Shown piece after piece: positions 45,311 through 61,905 of a stretch of 64,000 nt of DNA. Below the pieces are notes generated by a model. It saw nothing but the letters and a program-made list of their open reading frames with translations, had not been told where the DNA came from and did not search any database. Made by a program: the position numbers and the translations under genes. The DNA is from Flaccisagitta enflata. Lineage: Eukaryota; Chaetognatha; Sagittoidea; Aphragmophora. Location: contig OZ231127.1 of NCBI GenBank assembly GCA_965153355.1, positions 26,970,001 through 27,034,000 on the forward strand, read 5' to 3'. The first letter of the stretch is position 1; each line of letters begins with the position of its first letter.

Positions 45311-46271
45311 TCGCAAAAGCGTTAGATGATCAGTTGTACCCGAGCCTTGCCTGAGTAGGTAGTGTTTGAAGTTGAAGGGGAAGCAGGGCAGTGGCCCCAA
45401 ACACCATCCGTTCAAACTACCGCCAGGTGGTTTTTAGTATTACTCTGGATTTTCCGCTTGATTACGCACAATATGGACCTCCTGAACAAGAATCCAGCTT
45501 CAATAAAATCTTTTTTGTGGCGCCTTTTGAAAAAAATCCAAAATTGATTGTTTTTTCAATTATTTTGAAGTCAGAATTTTTAGGGTTGTTAGAAGATCTT
45601 TTTAGATAGCACATTTGAATTCCTGATAAAATTTCCTTTCATTTGATAGGTCGCACTATATATTTTTAAAAAGAAATGAAATTCTTAATTTTCAAGCCAC
45701 CGTTACAAAAATTGAAAATTTGATTTCTTTTGAAAAATATATATTGCGACCTATCAAACAAAAGGAAATTTCATCAGGAATTCAAATATGCCATCTATAA
45801 AGGTTTTTTAACTTTCCTCTTAAATCTGGGTGCAATACAGGATGAAAAATATCAATTTTTGAATTTTTTCAAAAGGCGCCACAAGAAAGATTTCTTTGAA
45901 GCTGGATCCTAGTTCAGGAAGTCCATCCTGAGTAAAAACAACCGGAAAATTCAGAGTAATACTAAAAACCACCTGGCGGTAGTTTGAACGGACGGTGCAA
46001 AGGGGCTCAAATCCCAGTCCCAAGACCCAAATCCCAGCCTAGTCGCCCAAATCCTAGTTTGGAAGCTGGGATCTGGGTCTCCTGGCTGGAATTTGGGCCT
46101 CAAGGCTGGAATTTGTGCCTCCAGGCTAGGATTTTGGCCACAAGGCTGGGATTTGGGTTTTTGGACTGGAATTCGAGCCTCGAGCCTGGGGGGGGACGGA
46201 CGGACGGATGGAGGAGGAAATTCCCCATCTGTGTGAAAGCATAGGTCATCGACCCCTTAAGGCCGCTGCCC
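45311..46271. mobile_element. R2 foldback element split by an F1 palindrome
   Basis: The left end has GCAAAAGCGTTAGATGATCA, then GAAGCAGGGCAGTGGCCCCA. After the F1 insertion (45408-45991), 20-bp units of the type TTTGGGCCTCAAGGCTGGAA follow. A short GGAC run precedes the right end, CCATCTGTGTGAAAGCATAG then GTCATCGACCCCTTAAGGCC and GCTGCCC. Confidence 0.6.
45408..45991. mobile_element. F1 foldback element, second copy
   Basis: The left arm begins CCGTTCAAACTACCGCCAGG and the right arm ends with its reverse complement. The arms match throughout, including AGTATTACTCTG and GGCGCCTTTTGAAAAAA. The centre has CATTTGATAGGTCGCACTAT then ATATTTTTA, also present in the 16039-16638 copy, and CCACCGTTACAAAAATTG. 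No coding frame is seen. Confidence 0.75.
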
Positions 46272-46779
46272 AAAAAGGAAAAAAAGAAAAAAGAAAGGAA
46301 AAAAAGAAGAGAAAAAAGGAACAAAGAGAGAGAGGGAGAAAGAAAGAGAGAAAGAAAGAAAGCTTGACAGTAAGTAAGACATTCTATTTTGTGTTTGGAA
46401 CCTCGAATATCACGGTTATCATTCAGTGAACCGATAAACAAAGCAACGCAAACGATGGACTAACAACGTGGACGCAACTAAATTCACCCGGCCCTGACAT
46501 TGTAAGAGGAAAATCAGAACAAGGGGGAAAATAATATCTTTGTCGCATTGAACGCTCGGTAGTTGGCCTGACCGACTATTCGTGAATCGGTTGCATTTTT
46601 AGGAGCGCCATCGTAAGTCTTTTGGGCTCTGTCAGTCGGTTCGACCGTCCGTCAAATGGTCTTTCACGCACAAGTCAAAATCTTACATAGCATAGAGTAC
46701 TTTGAAAACGGAAAGAGCTTGGAAATCGGAGCTGAAAAGAGCCAACAGGACAGTTAGAGCTGGCAGGGCCTTTAGAAAA

Positions 46780-46918
46780 CAAGGCCGGATAAACGGCAAG
46801 ACAGTCGCGGACGGTTGGGCAGGGGCCGTAATGCAAAAATCGCTCACAATTCAAAAATATTTGTTACCGACCTACCGATCGACACGGCAAAGTACAGAGT
46901 CGCGTGTCTGCGACAAAA
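46780..46918 (+). mobile_element. R1a dispersed short element
   Basis: It starts ACAAGGCCGGATAAACGGCA, then AGTCGCGGACGGTTGGGCAG and GGGCCGTAATGCAAAAATCG, and ends AGAGTCGCGTGTCTGCGACA. A reversed end fragment lies at about 47056-47105 (TTTTTAGTCGCTGACACGCG). Confidence 0.6.
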
Positions 46919-47387
46919 AAAATGGGAGCTGAGAAATGTCACGCATCGCGTCTGACACAACTCCTCGGGAAACAAAATCGCCCCGATGGCCTTGAGTCCC
47001 TAGATTTTCATCGCCTTGCTTACTATCACGAGTGGACGCATCCGCACATTGGATTTTTAGTCGCTGACACGCGACTCTGTAAGCTACTTTTCCGTTGGTC
47101 GGTCCACTACAAAGTCGTTTTTTTTTAAAAGTTCCCCTCTCCTGCCCACTCATCTGGGAATATGGCTGCCGTGTATTGGGCCTTGTTGATTACATGGCCT
47201 TGTTTCAAATCTCCCCCGACTCTTTTATTTTTTATTTCTTCTATTTACGCGGCGATGAAGACATTTTGTGCACCAGCGTTTAAGTTCGAGTCCGAAAGAG
47301 TCTCAAAGTCCAATTCAAAGTTTTCATAACTTGAACTTTGATCTTTTTTCGCTTCGTCAATTCACGCAGAAATTCTCAATGATCTAT

Positions 47388-47390
<3 letters not shown>

Positions 47391-47480
<90 letters not shown>
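47391..47480. repeat. (CT)n microsatellite
   Basis: An almost pure CT run of about 80 bases lies upstream of the unrecognised plus-strand gene's coding exons. Confidence 0.9.
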
Positions 47481-47483
<3 letters not shown>

Positions 47484-48037
47484 CTTTTCTTTTTCTTTAT
47501 TTTTGTTTCTTTTCATTCGTTCCAGTTTCGTTTTTCCGCTTTTCCAATTTTGGATATTTCTTTTCAATGAAAACTTAGAGAGACAAAATACCTCTCTATA
47601 AAGAGGGAAATTTCCATTTCAATCACATAGAATACAGATTTTAGAGTTCTCGCCGCCACGCACGTTTGGCCAACCTCAGCATAAGCCTCGCGAGATTGAT
47701 TATCTCTCCCTTTGTCTCAAAACAAAAACTTTTTTTTCTGTCTTTGATCTTTTCTTCCTCAACGAGTTTTTTATTTTGCGTTCGCTTTGGACTCTGGACG
47801 CGCCAAGAAAAGAGGCGAAGTTGAAAAGTTTGGACCAGTACAAAAATGTTGAAAGAGAAAATTTTGCGTTGTGGTGGCGTCATGTGTTTGAATTCCTTCT
47901 TCGTGCATACCTTTTCCCATGGAAGTCTGGACTCTCATTTTGGCTGGCAATTTTAAAGAACGCTTGAGGTATACCCGTTGATTACCGGGAAAAAAGAAAA
48001 AAGGAAATCTAAGGAACTCCTTTTTTGTTTAACAAGC

Positions 48038-54661
<6,624 letters not shown>

Positions 54662-54674
54662 TTGTAAATATTGA

Positions 54675-54680
54675 AATAAA
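54675..54680 (+). terminator. Poly(A) signal AATAAA of the unrecognised gene
   Basis: A canonical AATAAA lies 13 bases after the TAA stop at 54659-54661. The position is unusually close to the stop but otherwise as expected. Confidence 0.55.
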
Positions 54681-55419
54681 TCTTGTACCGAAGAAAACGA
54701 AACTGAATTGTCTGTGATCGACGCAGCGAGTTGCCTTTCAGTTTTGGTCGGATTTCAGATTTATCTCTGCCACGGCTTAATTCTGCGCTTCCAACAGTTC
54801 TAATATTTTAACATTAAACAAACAAACAAAACAAAATCAGGTTTCCAGTCGGTGCAGTTTGTTCGTTTTTGTGCGAAATCCAAAACGCGATGTGAAAAAT
54901 ACTTCCATTCAACAGTTTGACAACCTTGAGGCTAAAGAATGTATCACTCAGAAGTCCAAAACCGGCTAGAGTTTAAGCCTAGGAAATAGAGAAATTTGTC
55001 GAAGTTCTCGGAAGAAAGCGTCAAAACGTGAGATTTCAGCAATTGAAAACGAGAGATAAGTTTCCTGGCCTAATGAAGCCAAACTAGAAGTAAACCGGTT
55101 AACCTCAAAACGATGTTGTTTTTCACTCTCTGATGAATAAAGGGTGTGCACGTGACTCTATTTAAATCTGTTATTCAGTCTAAATATCCGTCCATCAGTT
55201 GGTAACATACTGCTTCATGGCGTTTATTGTATAATTTTTCAACACTGCCCCTGCCCCCGCACATATGACTGGAGAAGCCAAAAATCCAACCTTGTTTCAG
55301 TTTCAATCCGAATCACCACAAAACATTCTCACTACTGATTAGTGAGTACTGTAGATGTTTCAATCTGTGTGCAATTTGTGTTTCGCTCTTCAAGTAGTTA
55401 CTGGGGATTTAGTATTTAA

Positions 55420-55550
55420 AGTCGCGGACACGCGACTCTATACCCCCGTGTCTGTCCGTCCGTCGGTCCGTCGGTCCGTCACATTTTTGAACTGCGAGCG
55501 GTTTTTGCATTACTGCCCCTAGGCCCCTGCCCAACCGTGACTGTTGGGTG
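55420..55550 (-). mobile_element. R1a dispersed element, reverse orientation
   Basis: It reads TTAAAGTCGCGGACACGCGA then CTCTATA, a GTCCGTCGGTCC run, AACTGCGAGCGGTTTTTGCA and CCCCTGCCCAACCGTGACTG. This is the complement of the R1a order seen at 46780 and 29460. Confidence 0.6.
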
Positions 55551-56023
55551 CTTCACATAGAAAAGTTCAAAAATTCCAGTACCATTATGGGGACTTTAAT
55601 TTTCATCTTTTTTTATTTAGTTTCCACTGATTTCCCAGAATTCAGCAAAATCCTGTAGTTTTGTTACAAAAAGGACAATTATTTGTTTTAAAAAATCATG
55701 ATGTACGTAAAAAATAACTAAAATATCAGAACATAAGTTATGAAAGAGGAAATGAAAAGGCAGAATTGCAATTCTATGAGGAATAGAAAATTATGAAAGC
55801 TGATTCAAACAATGTCATCATATTGTTTTATCCCACTGCATTATGCAAATTAGGTAAGCAATTTTTTAAAAACGGAAGATGAACAATTTTTGATAAACAA
55901 AAATGGTAAGGTTCTAAAATGATCACCACATTAAAGGGTGAAAAGAAATAACCAACTTTTTTACATGCGAAGCAACCGAATCAGTGACTGTCCTGCCAGC
56001 ACGGCCTTATAACTTTCACTCTA

Positions 56024-56028
<5 letters not shown>

Positions 56029-56056
<28 letters not shown>
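56029..56056. repeat. (CT)n microsatellite
   Basis: A pure CT run of about 28 bases lies shortly before the first copy of a 622-bp duplicated segment. Confidence 0.8.
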
Positions 56057-56059
<3 letters not shown>

Positions 56060-56098
56060 GTTGCAGCATGCCGCTGCATGCGCATGGTCACTGATCAT

Positions 56099-56720
56099 AA
56101 GGGTGCGTTGACACTTGTTTTTGAAGCTGAAGCCTTGCCGGTTGCGCACCACTGTACAACAGGGTAAACAGCGCTTTTTTTTTCAAGACAAAAGTCTCCA
56201 GCTGATATGAATGTTGAAGTGAATAGGTTAAAGAGCAATTAGACAGGAAACTGGCTAGAATTGAGTTGTTTGAGAGATAGACAGAGGGGGGCTAACTGAA
56301 TGGAGGGAGTGATGAAAAATATGATAAAATAGTGGCGAACCATGGTTTTTGGGCTTTTGCTCTTGATCTGGGGAGTAGATTTGTTTCTTTCTTGGTTTAC
56401 ACTTAGCTACTGTTATAACAATGAGTTAGGAAAAGTTGTGTCAAATATTACCTATTTTCACATAGTTGAATTGAGCTATTTTATAGTAGTGTTTTGGGTC
56501 AAAATTTGTTGAAATTGGCATTTTTGGCATTTTTCAAGGCACTATGTGAAAAAAATGTTGACATTTTGGTCTCAATACTGGTTTTAACTTTCAAAGGACT
56601 TGTCCCTCAACATTACCTCCAAATATGAAGGTCCCATGAAGATTTTTAGTCAAGAAAACAGGCCTCTGAAAATCAGTGAAAATAGAAATGATATCGGCCA
56701 CTATCGACGTCGGTACACCC
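56099..56720 (+). repeat. 622-bp direct repeat, copy 1
   Basis: It matches 57071-57692 at a constant offset of 972 bases with no indel that I can see and one clear substitution (AATAGGTTAAAG here, AATAGGCTAAAG in copy 2). It starts AAGGGTGCGTTGACACTTGT and ends GACGTCGGTACACCC. No long coding frame spans it. Confidence 0.9.
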
Positions 56721-57070
56721 TTATAAGAAAACTGCAACTGGGTTCCAACTTATTTTTTTGCATTTTTCCATCATTGAAGGAGAGATAAGTCAAATTTTGA
56801 ACATATACTGCTTCAAACATTTGGTTTTAACCCAATTTTGTACAAAAAAAGCCTAAATAAGCCTCTTTAACCATATGCGAATTCACCAAATTTGACAGAA
56901 TTTGGTTTTTTCAATTTGAGGCCTTGTAGCTTGCTAATGCAGGTCACTACTAAAAAAAATGAAGTATTGAAAGCTCATATTTGCATGATATAAACAGTAT
57001 TGATCAAAATAAGGTCAATCTAGGCCAAAATAGCCTGATTTGGCCATGTTTTCTCTGGTCATCCTATAAT
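56721..57070. other. 350-bp spacer between the two 622-bp direct repeats
   Basis: AT-rich unique sequence. If the structure is a tandem duplication of a 972-bp unit, the copy of this spacer that would follow 57692 is absent. No gene or recognised repeat is seen. Confidence 0.6.
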
Positions 57071-57692
57071 AAGGGTGCGTTGACACTTGTTTTTGAAGCT
57101 GAAGCCTTGCCGGTTGCGCACCACTGTACAACAGGGTAAACAGCGCTTTTTTTTTCAAGACAAAAGTCTCCAGCTGATATGAATGTTGAAGTGAATAGGC
57201 TAAAGAGCAATTAGACAGGAAACTGGCTAGAATTGAGTTGTTTGAGAGATAGACAGAGGGGGGCTAACTGAATGGAGGGAGTGATGAAAAATATGATAAA
57301 ATAGTGGCGAACCATGGTTTTTGGGCTTTTGCTCTTGATCTGGGGAGTAGATTTGTTTCTTTCTTGGTTTACACTTAGCTACTGTTATAACAATGAGTTA
57401 GGAAAAGTTGTGTCAAATATTACCTATTTTCACATAGTTGAATTGAGCTATTTTATAGTAGTGTTTTGGGTCAAAATTTGTTGAAATTGGCATTTTTGGC
57501 ATTTTTCAAGGCACTATGTGAAAAAAATGTTGACATTTTGGTCTCAATACTGGTTTTAACTTTCAAAGGACTTGTCCCTCAACATTACCTCCAAATATGA
57601 AGGTCCCATGAAGATTTTTAGTCAAGAAAACAGGCCTCTGAAAATCAGTGAAAATAGAAATGATATCGGCCACTATCGACGTCGGTACACCC
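57071..57692 (+). repeat. 622-bp direct repeat, copy 2
   Basis: Near-identical to 56099-56720. The right edge runs directly into a TTTGTTTATCCCTCCACAG acceptor-like sequence and a CpG-rich segment. Confidence 0.9.
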
Positions 57693-57719
57693 ATAACTTC
57701 TTTGTTTATCCCTCCACAG

Positions 57720-58177
57720 TTTTGAATACAAAAATTAGTTGCTCTTTTATTGAAGAAATTCAGCTGGCGCTGGTGCATAACCGCCTCCTGGACGATTTCA
57801 CCGAACCTACGCTTGAAATCTCGCTACCTTACGCTACGGATTTTACGTTAAACGGTACGTACTTAGTCCGTCAGTCTGCGCACTGCATCCGCCGGCCGCC
57901 TGAAGGTATGAAATGGCGTAATGTCTCGATTCTCATATTTTTTCACGAGCCTCTGTCGAAAAGTATTTGATAACAGGCCTTAAATGTGTGCTTTCTTTGT
58001 TCTGGTTGCCATCTTAGTTGTGGATCGTAGTCCTCCCTGCACGCCCGGGACACTATTTTCACGTTACGTTTTTTTCCCCAGCTTCTCTCACCGTGTTCAT
58101 GCACGTGGCATCGTTCCCGAAAGAAATCATCTACCTCTGACATATTTCGTGACTGCCACGTAAACCAAATGCCTATG
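57720..58177 (+). other. CpG-rich segment with exon-like features; candidate DDX6 promoter, 5' UTR or orphan exon
   Basis: A strong acceptor (CTTTGTTTATCCCTCCACAG) ends at 57719. From there one frame stays open to about 57967, with mixed-composition sequence (EEIQLALVHNRLLDDF, then TEPTLEISLPYATDFTLN). Possible donors are CG|GTACGT after 57854 and AAG|GTATGA after 57905. Further on, CCTATG|GTAAGTCAG at 58177 is an excellent donor. CpG dinucleotides are much denser than in flanking DNA. DDX6 needs an upstream non-coding exon, because its start codon lies just after an acceptor, and this is the best candidate. No protein family is recognised. Confidence 0.3.
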
Positions 58178-58369
58178 GTAAGTCAGTCGCCATTGCTTGA
58201 CGCTTGACGTAGCTTAGAATTTCTTTTGTCATGTGCACTTTGATTAAATACTTTGATTAAATACTCAAAGCCTGGCAAAGGTGTAGGAGACGATCGCACT
58301 TGTGTTAACGTATGTTTTGGCATTTTTTCATGCGATGCCACTGACAATGAACTTTGGGTGACATCCCTA

Positions 58370-58900
58370 CCCCCTATCTCAACCCTACCCCAAAACCCAA
58401 CCACTACCCCCTAAAACTCCGGCCCTGGCCTCCCTAAACTCTGGCCTCACTCAAACCCAGCCCGTACTTAAAAACTGTCTTCCAACTTGAAACACAGGCC
58501 CCACCCTAAAAACCCAACTCCTGCACTTAAACCTTAACTCTCTAAAACCCAATCCATCAGAACCCAACCCATTCCCTAAACTCATCTCTAAACCCAACTC
58601 TATTTCCTAACCCAACCTCTGCTTCCTCAACCCAACCTAATCCCCAACCAACTCACCCTTCAGAACTCAACTCCTACCCCTAAACTCAACCTCACCCCCA
58701 AAATCCAATCCCTCTCACTCCCAGAATTCAACTGCTTCCTTTACCCTTAAAACCCAACCCTTCAAACACTTCAAAACCCAACCTTCTGTTACCCTAAAAC
58801 TCAACTCATTGTTGTTTCAGTATTCCTCCATCCCTTGAATTTCTAAAAACCCAAATTCCAACTTCTATAATTAGTACCCAACCTTGTTGAATATGGTGAT
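58370..58900 (-). repeat. Degenerate C-rich array of CCCAACCC/CCTAAACC words
   Basis: Irregular repeats of AACCCAACCC, CCCTAAA and CTACCCC run for about 500 bases. Read on the minus strand they give GGGTTGGGTT/TTTAGGG, a loose telomere-like or telomere-derived composition without a fixed period. Confidence 0.5.
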
Positions 58901-58969
58901 AAAACAAAGGTTAATGGTATAAACTATGCGGCTGCTCCCTACACGTAGACCCAAAGCCTTTTTTTGGTG

Positions 58970-59589
58970 GCAGTGTCCTGGGCAGTAGTCCTGCAGAACA
59001 TAAGGAATCTAAGGTTCTGTCCTTTCGTGTCCATTTTCCCCCAACAACGCCTCATCCCCGAGCTGTCCCCTTGGCTTCCTTAGGCCTTATGTAGACTTTT
59101 TCTACCCAATATTCAAGCAAATGCCCACCCTGCCAATATGGCCCAAACCAGTAAAATGGCCCAAATCCAAGCATAATGGCCCAGATCCAAGCATAATGGC
59201 CCAAATCCAAGCAAAATGGCCCAAATCTGGCCAGAAAACTTATTCTCGCCATATTTTGGCCACTATGACGTATATTGTGGCCTCCAATATCTAGATTCTA
59301 ACCAGATTTGGGCCATTACGCTTGGAATTGGGCCATTTTGCTTAGATTTTGGCCATATTGCTTAGATTTTGGGCTATCTGGCAGAATCTGGGTCAAAATA
59401 GGTCCCAATGGAGACGAACCCCTGAGGATGGGGCGGGGGGGAGGGAAATGGGTGGACGGACATTCTCCCTGTTCTACAGGACTTCGTGCCCTTTGGAGCC
59501 GCTGCCCTGCTCCCCCTCAACTTAAATCACACACTACTCAAGCAGGGCTCGAGTACCGCTGACCACTTACTGCCTTACGGCTACTATTG
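58970..59589. mobile_element. R2 foldback element
   Basis: A degenerate left hinge (CAGTGTCCTGGGCAGTAGTC, CTGCAGAACA) and a clear right hinge (GTTCTACAGGACTTCGTGCC, then TTTGGAGCCGCTGCCCTGCT) flank 20-bp units of the type CAAATCCAAGCAAAATGGCC and their inverse. The outer tail AGCAGGGCTCGAGTACCGCT ends near 59589. Confidence 0.65.
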
Positions 59590-59726
59590 TGAACTGCCGA
59601 CTGCTGGCGTCTTTGCCTAGGTGTAGGAGTTGCCCGGACCTAATTTGTAGTTTCCTGACCTTACGTTCATACCTGAAGAGGGTTGAGATTAATTTAAGGT
59701 TTTGGTCTTGGGCCATACGTAGGATA

Positions 59727-59845
59727 GGGTTGAGTTTGAGGTTAGGGTTTGGGTTTAGGGATAGGTTTGGGTTTAGGGGTAGGTTTGGGTTTAGGGGTAG
59801 GTTTGGGTTTAGGGGTAGGTTTGGGTTTAGGGGCAGGGTTGGTAC
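59727..59845 (+). repeat. Telomere-like 18-bp array GGTTTGGGTTTAGGGGTA
   Basis: About five tandem copies of an 18-bp unit containing TTTAGGGG follow GAGGTTAGGGTTTGGGTTTA. The array runs directly into an R2 right end (59850-59915: CCCCATGTGTGAAGGCATAG), as though it replaced the usual 20-bp array. Confidence 0.75.
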
Positions 59846-59939
59846 GTACGGAGGAGGAGAAATTTCCCCATGTGTGAAGGCATAGATCATCGGCCCCTTC
59901 AGGGCTGCTGCTCAAAAGCAAAGATGGAGAAAGATAGAG

Positions 59940-60926
59940 AAATCGCAAAAGCCTTAGATGGTCAGCGGTACCCGCGCCCTATCTAAGAAGGTTGTGGTTA
60001 AAGTTGAGGGGGGAGCGGGGCAGCGGCCCCAAAGGGGTCGATGACCTGTGCTTTCACACGTATGGAGGATTTTATCCTCGTCCTCCTCCTACGCCTCCTC
60101 CTTCGTCCCTCTCCCTAAAATCCCAGTCTCGAGGCCCAATTCCCAGCCTCAAGGCCCAACTTAGACTGGAAGCTGAGATTTGGGCCTCAAGGCTGGGTTC
60201 TGGGCCTCTTTGCTGAGATTTTGACCTTGAGGCTGAGATTTGGGCTTCAAGACTGAAATCTGGGCCTCCAGGCTAGGTTTTGGGCCTTCTGGCTAGGATT
60301 TGGGCCTTGAGGCTAGGATTTGGGCCTTGAGGCTAGGATTTGGGCCTTGAGGCTAGGATTTGGGCCTTGAGGCTAGGATTTGGGCCTTGAGGCTAGGATT
60401 TGGGCCTTGAGGCTAGGATTTGGGCCTTGAGGCTAGGATTTGGGCCTTGAGGCTAGGATTTGGGCCTTGAGGCTAGGATTGGGCCTTGAGGCAGATTTGG
60501 GCCTTGAGGCTAGGATTGGGCCTTGAGGCTAGGATTTGGGCCTGAGGCTAGGATTTGGGCCTTGAGGCTAGGATTTAGCCTGAGGCTAGGATTTGGGCCT
60601 TGAGGCTAGGATTTGGGCCTTGAGGCTAGGATTTGGGCCTTGAGGCTAGGATTTGGGCCTTGAGGCTAGGATTTGGGCCTTGAGGCTAGGATTTGGGCCT
60701 TGAGGCTAGGATTTGGGCCTTGAGGCTAGGATTTGGGCCTTGAGGCTAGGATTTGGGCCTTGAGGATAGGATTTGGGCCATGAGGCTAGGATATGGGCCT
60801 CGAGGCTGGGATTTGGGCCTCGGGACTGGGATTTGAGGGGGGGGACGTGGAAGGAGAAGGAGAAAATCCCCCATACGTGTGAAAGCACAGGTCATCGTCC
60901 CCTTCGGGGCCGCTGCCCAAAAAGGA
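59940..60926. mobile_element. R2 foldback element with expanded 20-bp minisatellite
   Basis: The outer tail (GCAAAAGCCTTAGATGGTCA, GCGGTACCCGCGCCCTATCT) leads to the hinge GGGGCAGCGGCCCCAAAGGG, then TCGATGACCTGTGCTTTCAC. The inverse order ends at 60926 (GTGTGAAAGCACAGGTCATC, CCCTTCGGGGCCGCTGCCC). Between them about 28 copies of TGGGCCTTGAGGCTAGGATT (about 60260-60800) are nearly identical; a few lack one or more bases. This is the most complete R2 copy. Confidence 0.8.
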
Positions 60927-61356
60927 CAGAAACGGGAAATCAAAAACAGAATGAACGAAAGGATATACAAAAAATGTGAGCTGCGGCAGCTCTTCGGAGA
61001 AACTTCCGCTACGCGGCTGCCTGCTGAATCTGACAGTTCGCCTTCTGAGTAATATTTAGCTAAGACGTGAAATTCGACGGAATATGGCTACTAAGTGCTG
61101 ACCCTATCCATATTAAGTCGTGGTGCAGAACAGCGTCAAATTTGACAAATCGTTCTGTTCTGTGATGGAATACGCTGCTATGCAGCGGAAATATAACAAA
61201 AACTTAAGTCTTATGCATGCTTAATACTCCCTAAATTAATTAAAAAACGGTTAACTGACCAATGGTATTGATCACCCATCGGTAAAGTCGCAGCATACTT
61301 AGTGGAACAACAGAATTCTTTAAAAAGAACTGCACGGAAAACATGAGATGTTGCCA

Positions 61357-61495
61357 CGTGAAAAACCGAATCTGTCTCTGAATGCAAAATTTTGCATTTC
61401 TAAACACATGGCCTGTTTCTTAAAAGTGTTTAGACTGATGCCATGTTTTTCAAAATGCAAAATTTTGAATTCAGAGACAGATTCGGTTTTTCACG
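61357..61495. repeat. 139-bp imperfect palindrome upstream of DDX6
   Basis: CGTGAAAAACCGAATCTGTC on the left is matched by its reverse complement at the right end (GACAGATTCGGTTTTTCACG). Matching continues through TCTGAATGCAAAATTTTGCA-type sequence to a centre near 61425. No TA duplication was noticed. Confidence 0.7.
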
Positions 61496-61905
61496 CAGGA
61501 CATGTCAATGCACAAGAATTAATTTTTATTAAAAATCCATCAATTTCGCATCCTTTTTTCTCACATTTCCTAAGCATATGGTACAGAAAAACGTTTTCCT
61601 ATGCAAAAAATTGATGATTACCAACCACAAATCCTTTATCTCAATAAAAAATCTTTGAATATATAAAATAAAAAATATTGTACAAATCGTTTTGACTTGT
61701 CAAATTTTGTATTCGTTTGCACTGTGACTTAATTATTCGGTTTATGCGAAGCTTAGAACTAATCTTCTTAATTTTAGCTGTATATTTTGTACACGTTACT
61801 ATAGGATTGAATGTCTCCATTAGCTTTTCTGATCTTGTCAGAGTTGCTGTTCGATTTTTTGAGACTGACACCTAAAAACTTAAAAATTGTTTTATTCAGG
61901 CCAAC

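Noticed and set aside
47776-48037. 63-residue plus-strand frame as an upstream coding exon of the unrecognised gene
   Set aside because: No clear acceptor or donor pair joins it in frame to 48038, and its composition is not distinctive. It may be untranslated or intronic.
59567-59890. Minus-strand frame with NPNLPLNPN repeats resembling a structural protein
   Set aside because: A translation of the 18-bp telomere-like array. Not supported as a gene.
60260-60800. CRISPR-like array of 20-bp repeats
   Set aside because: Contiguous tandem units without spacers, inside inverted hinge sequences.
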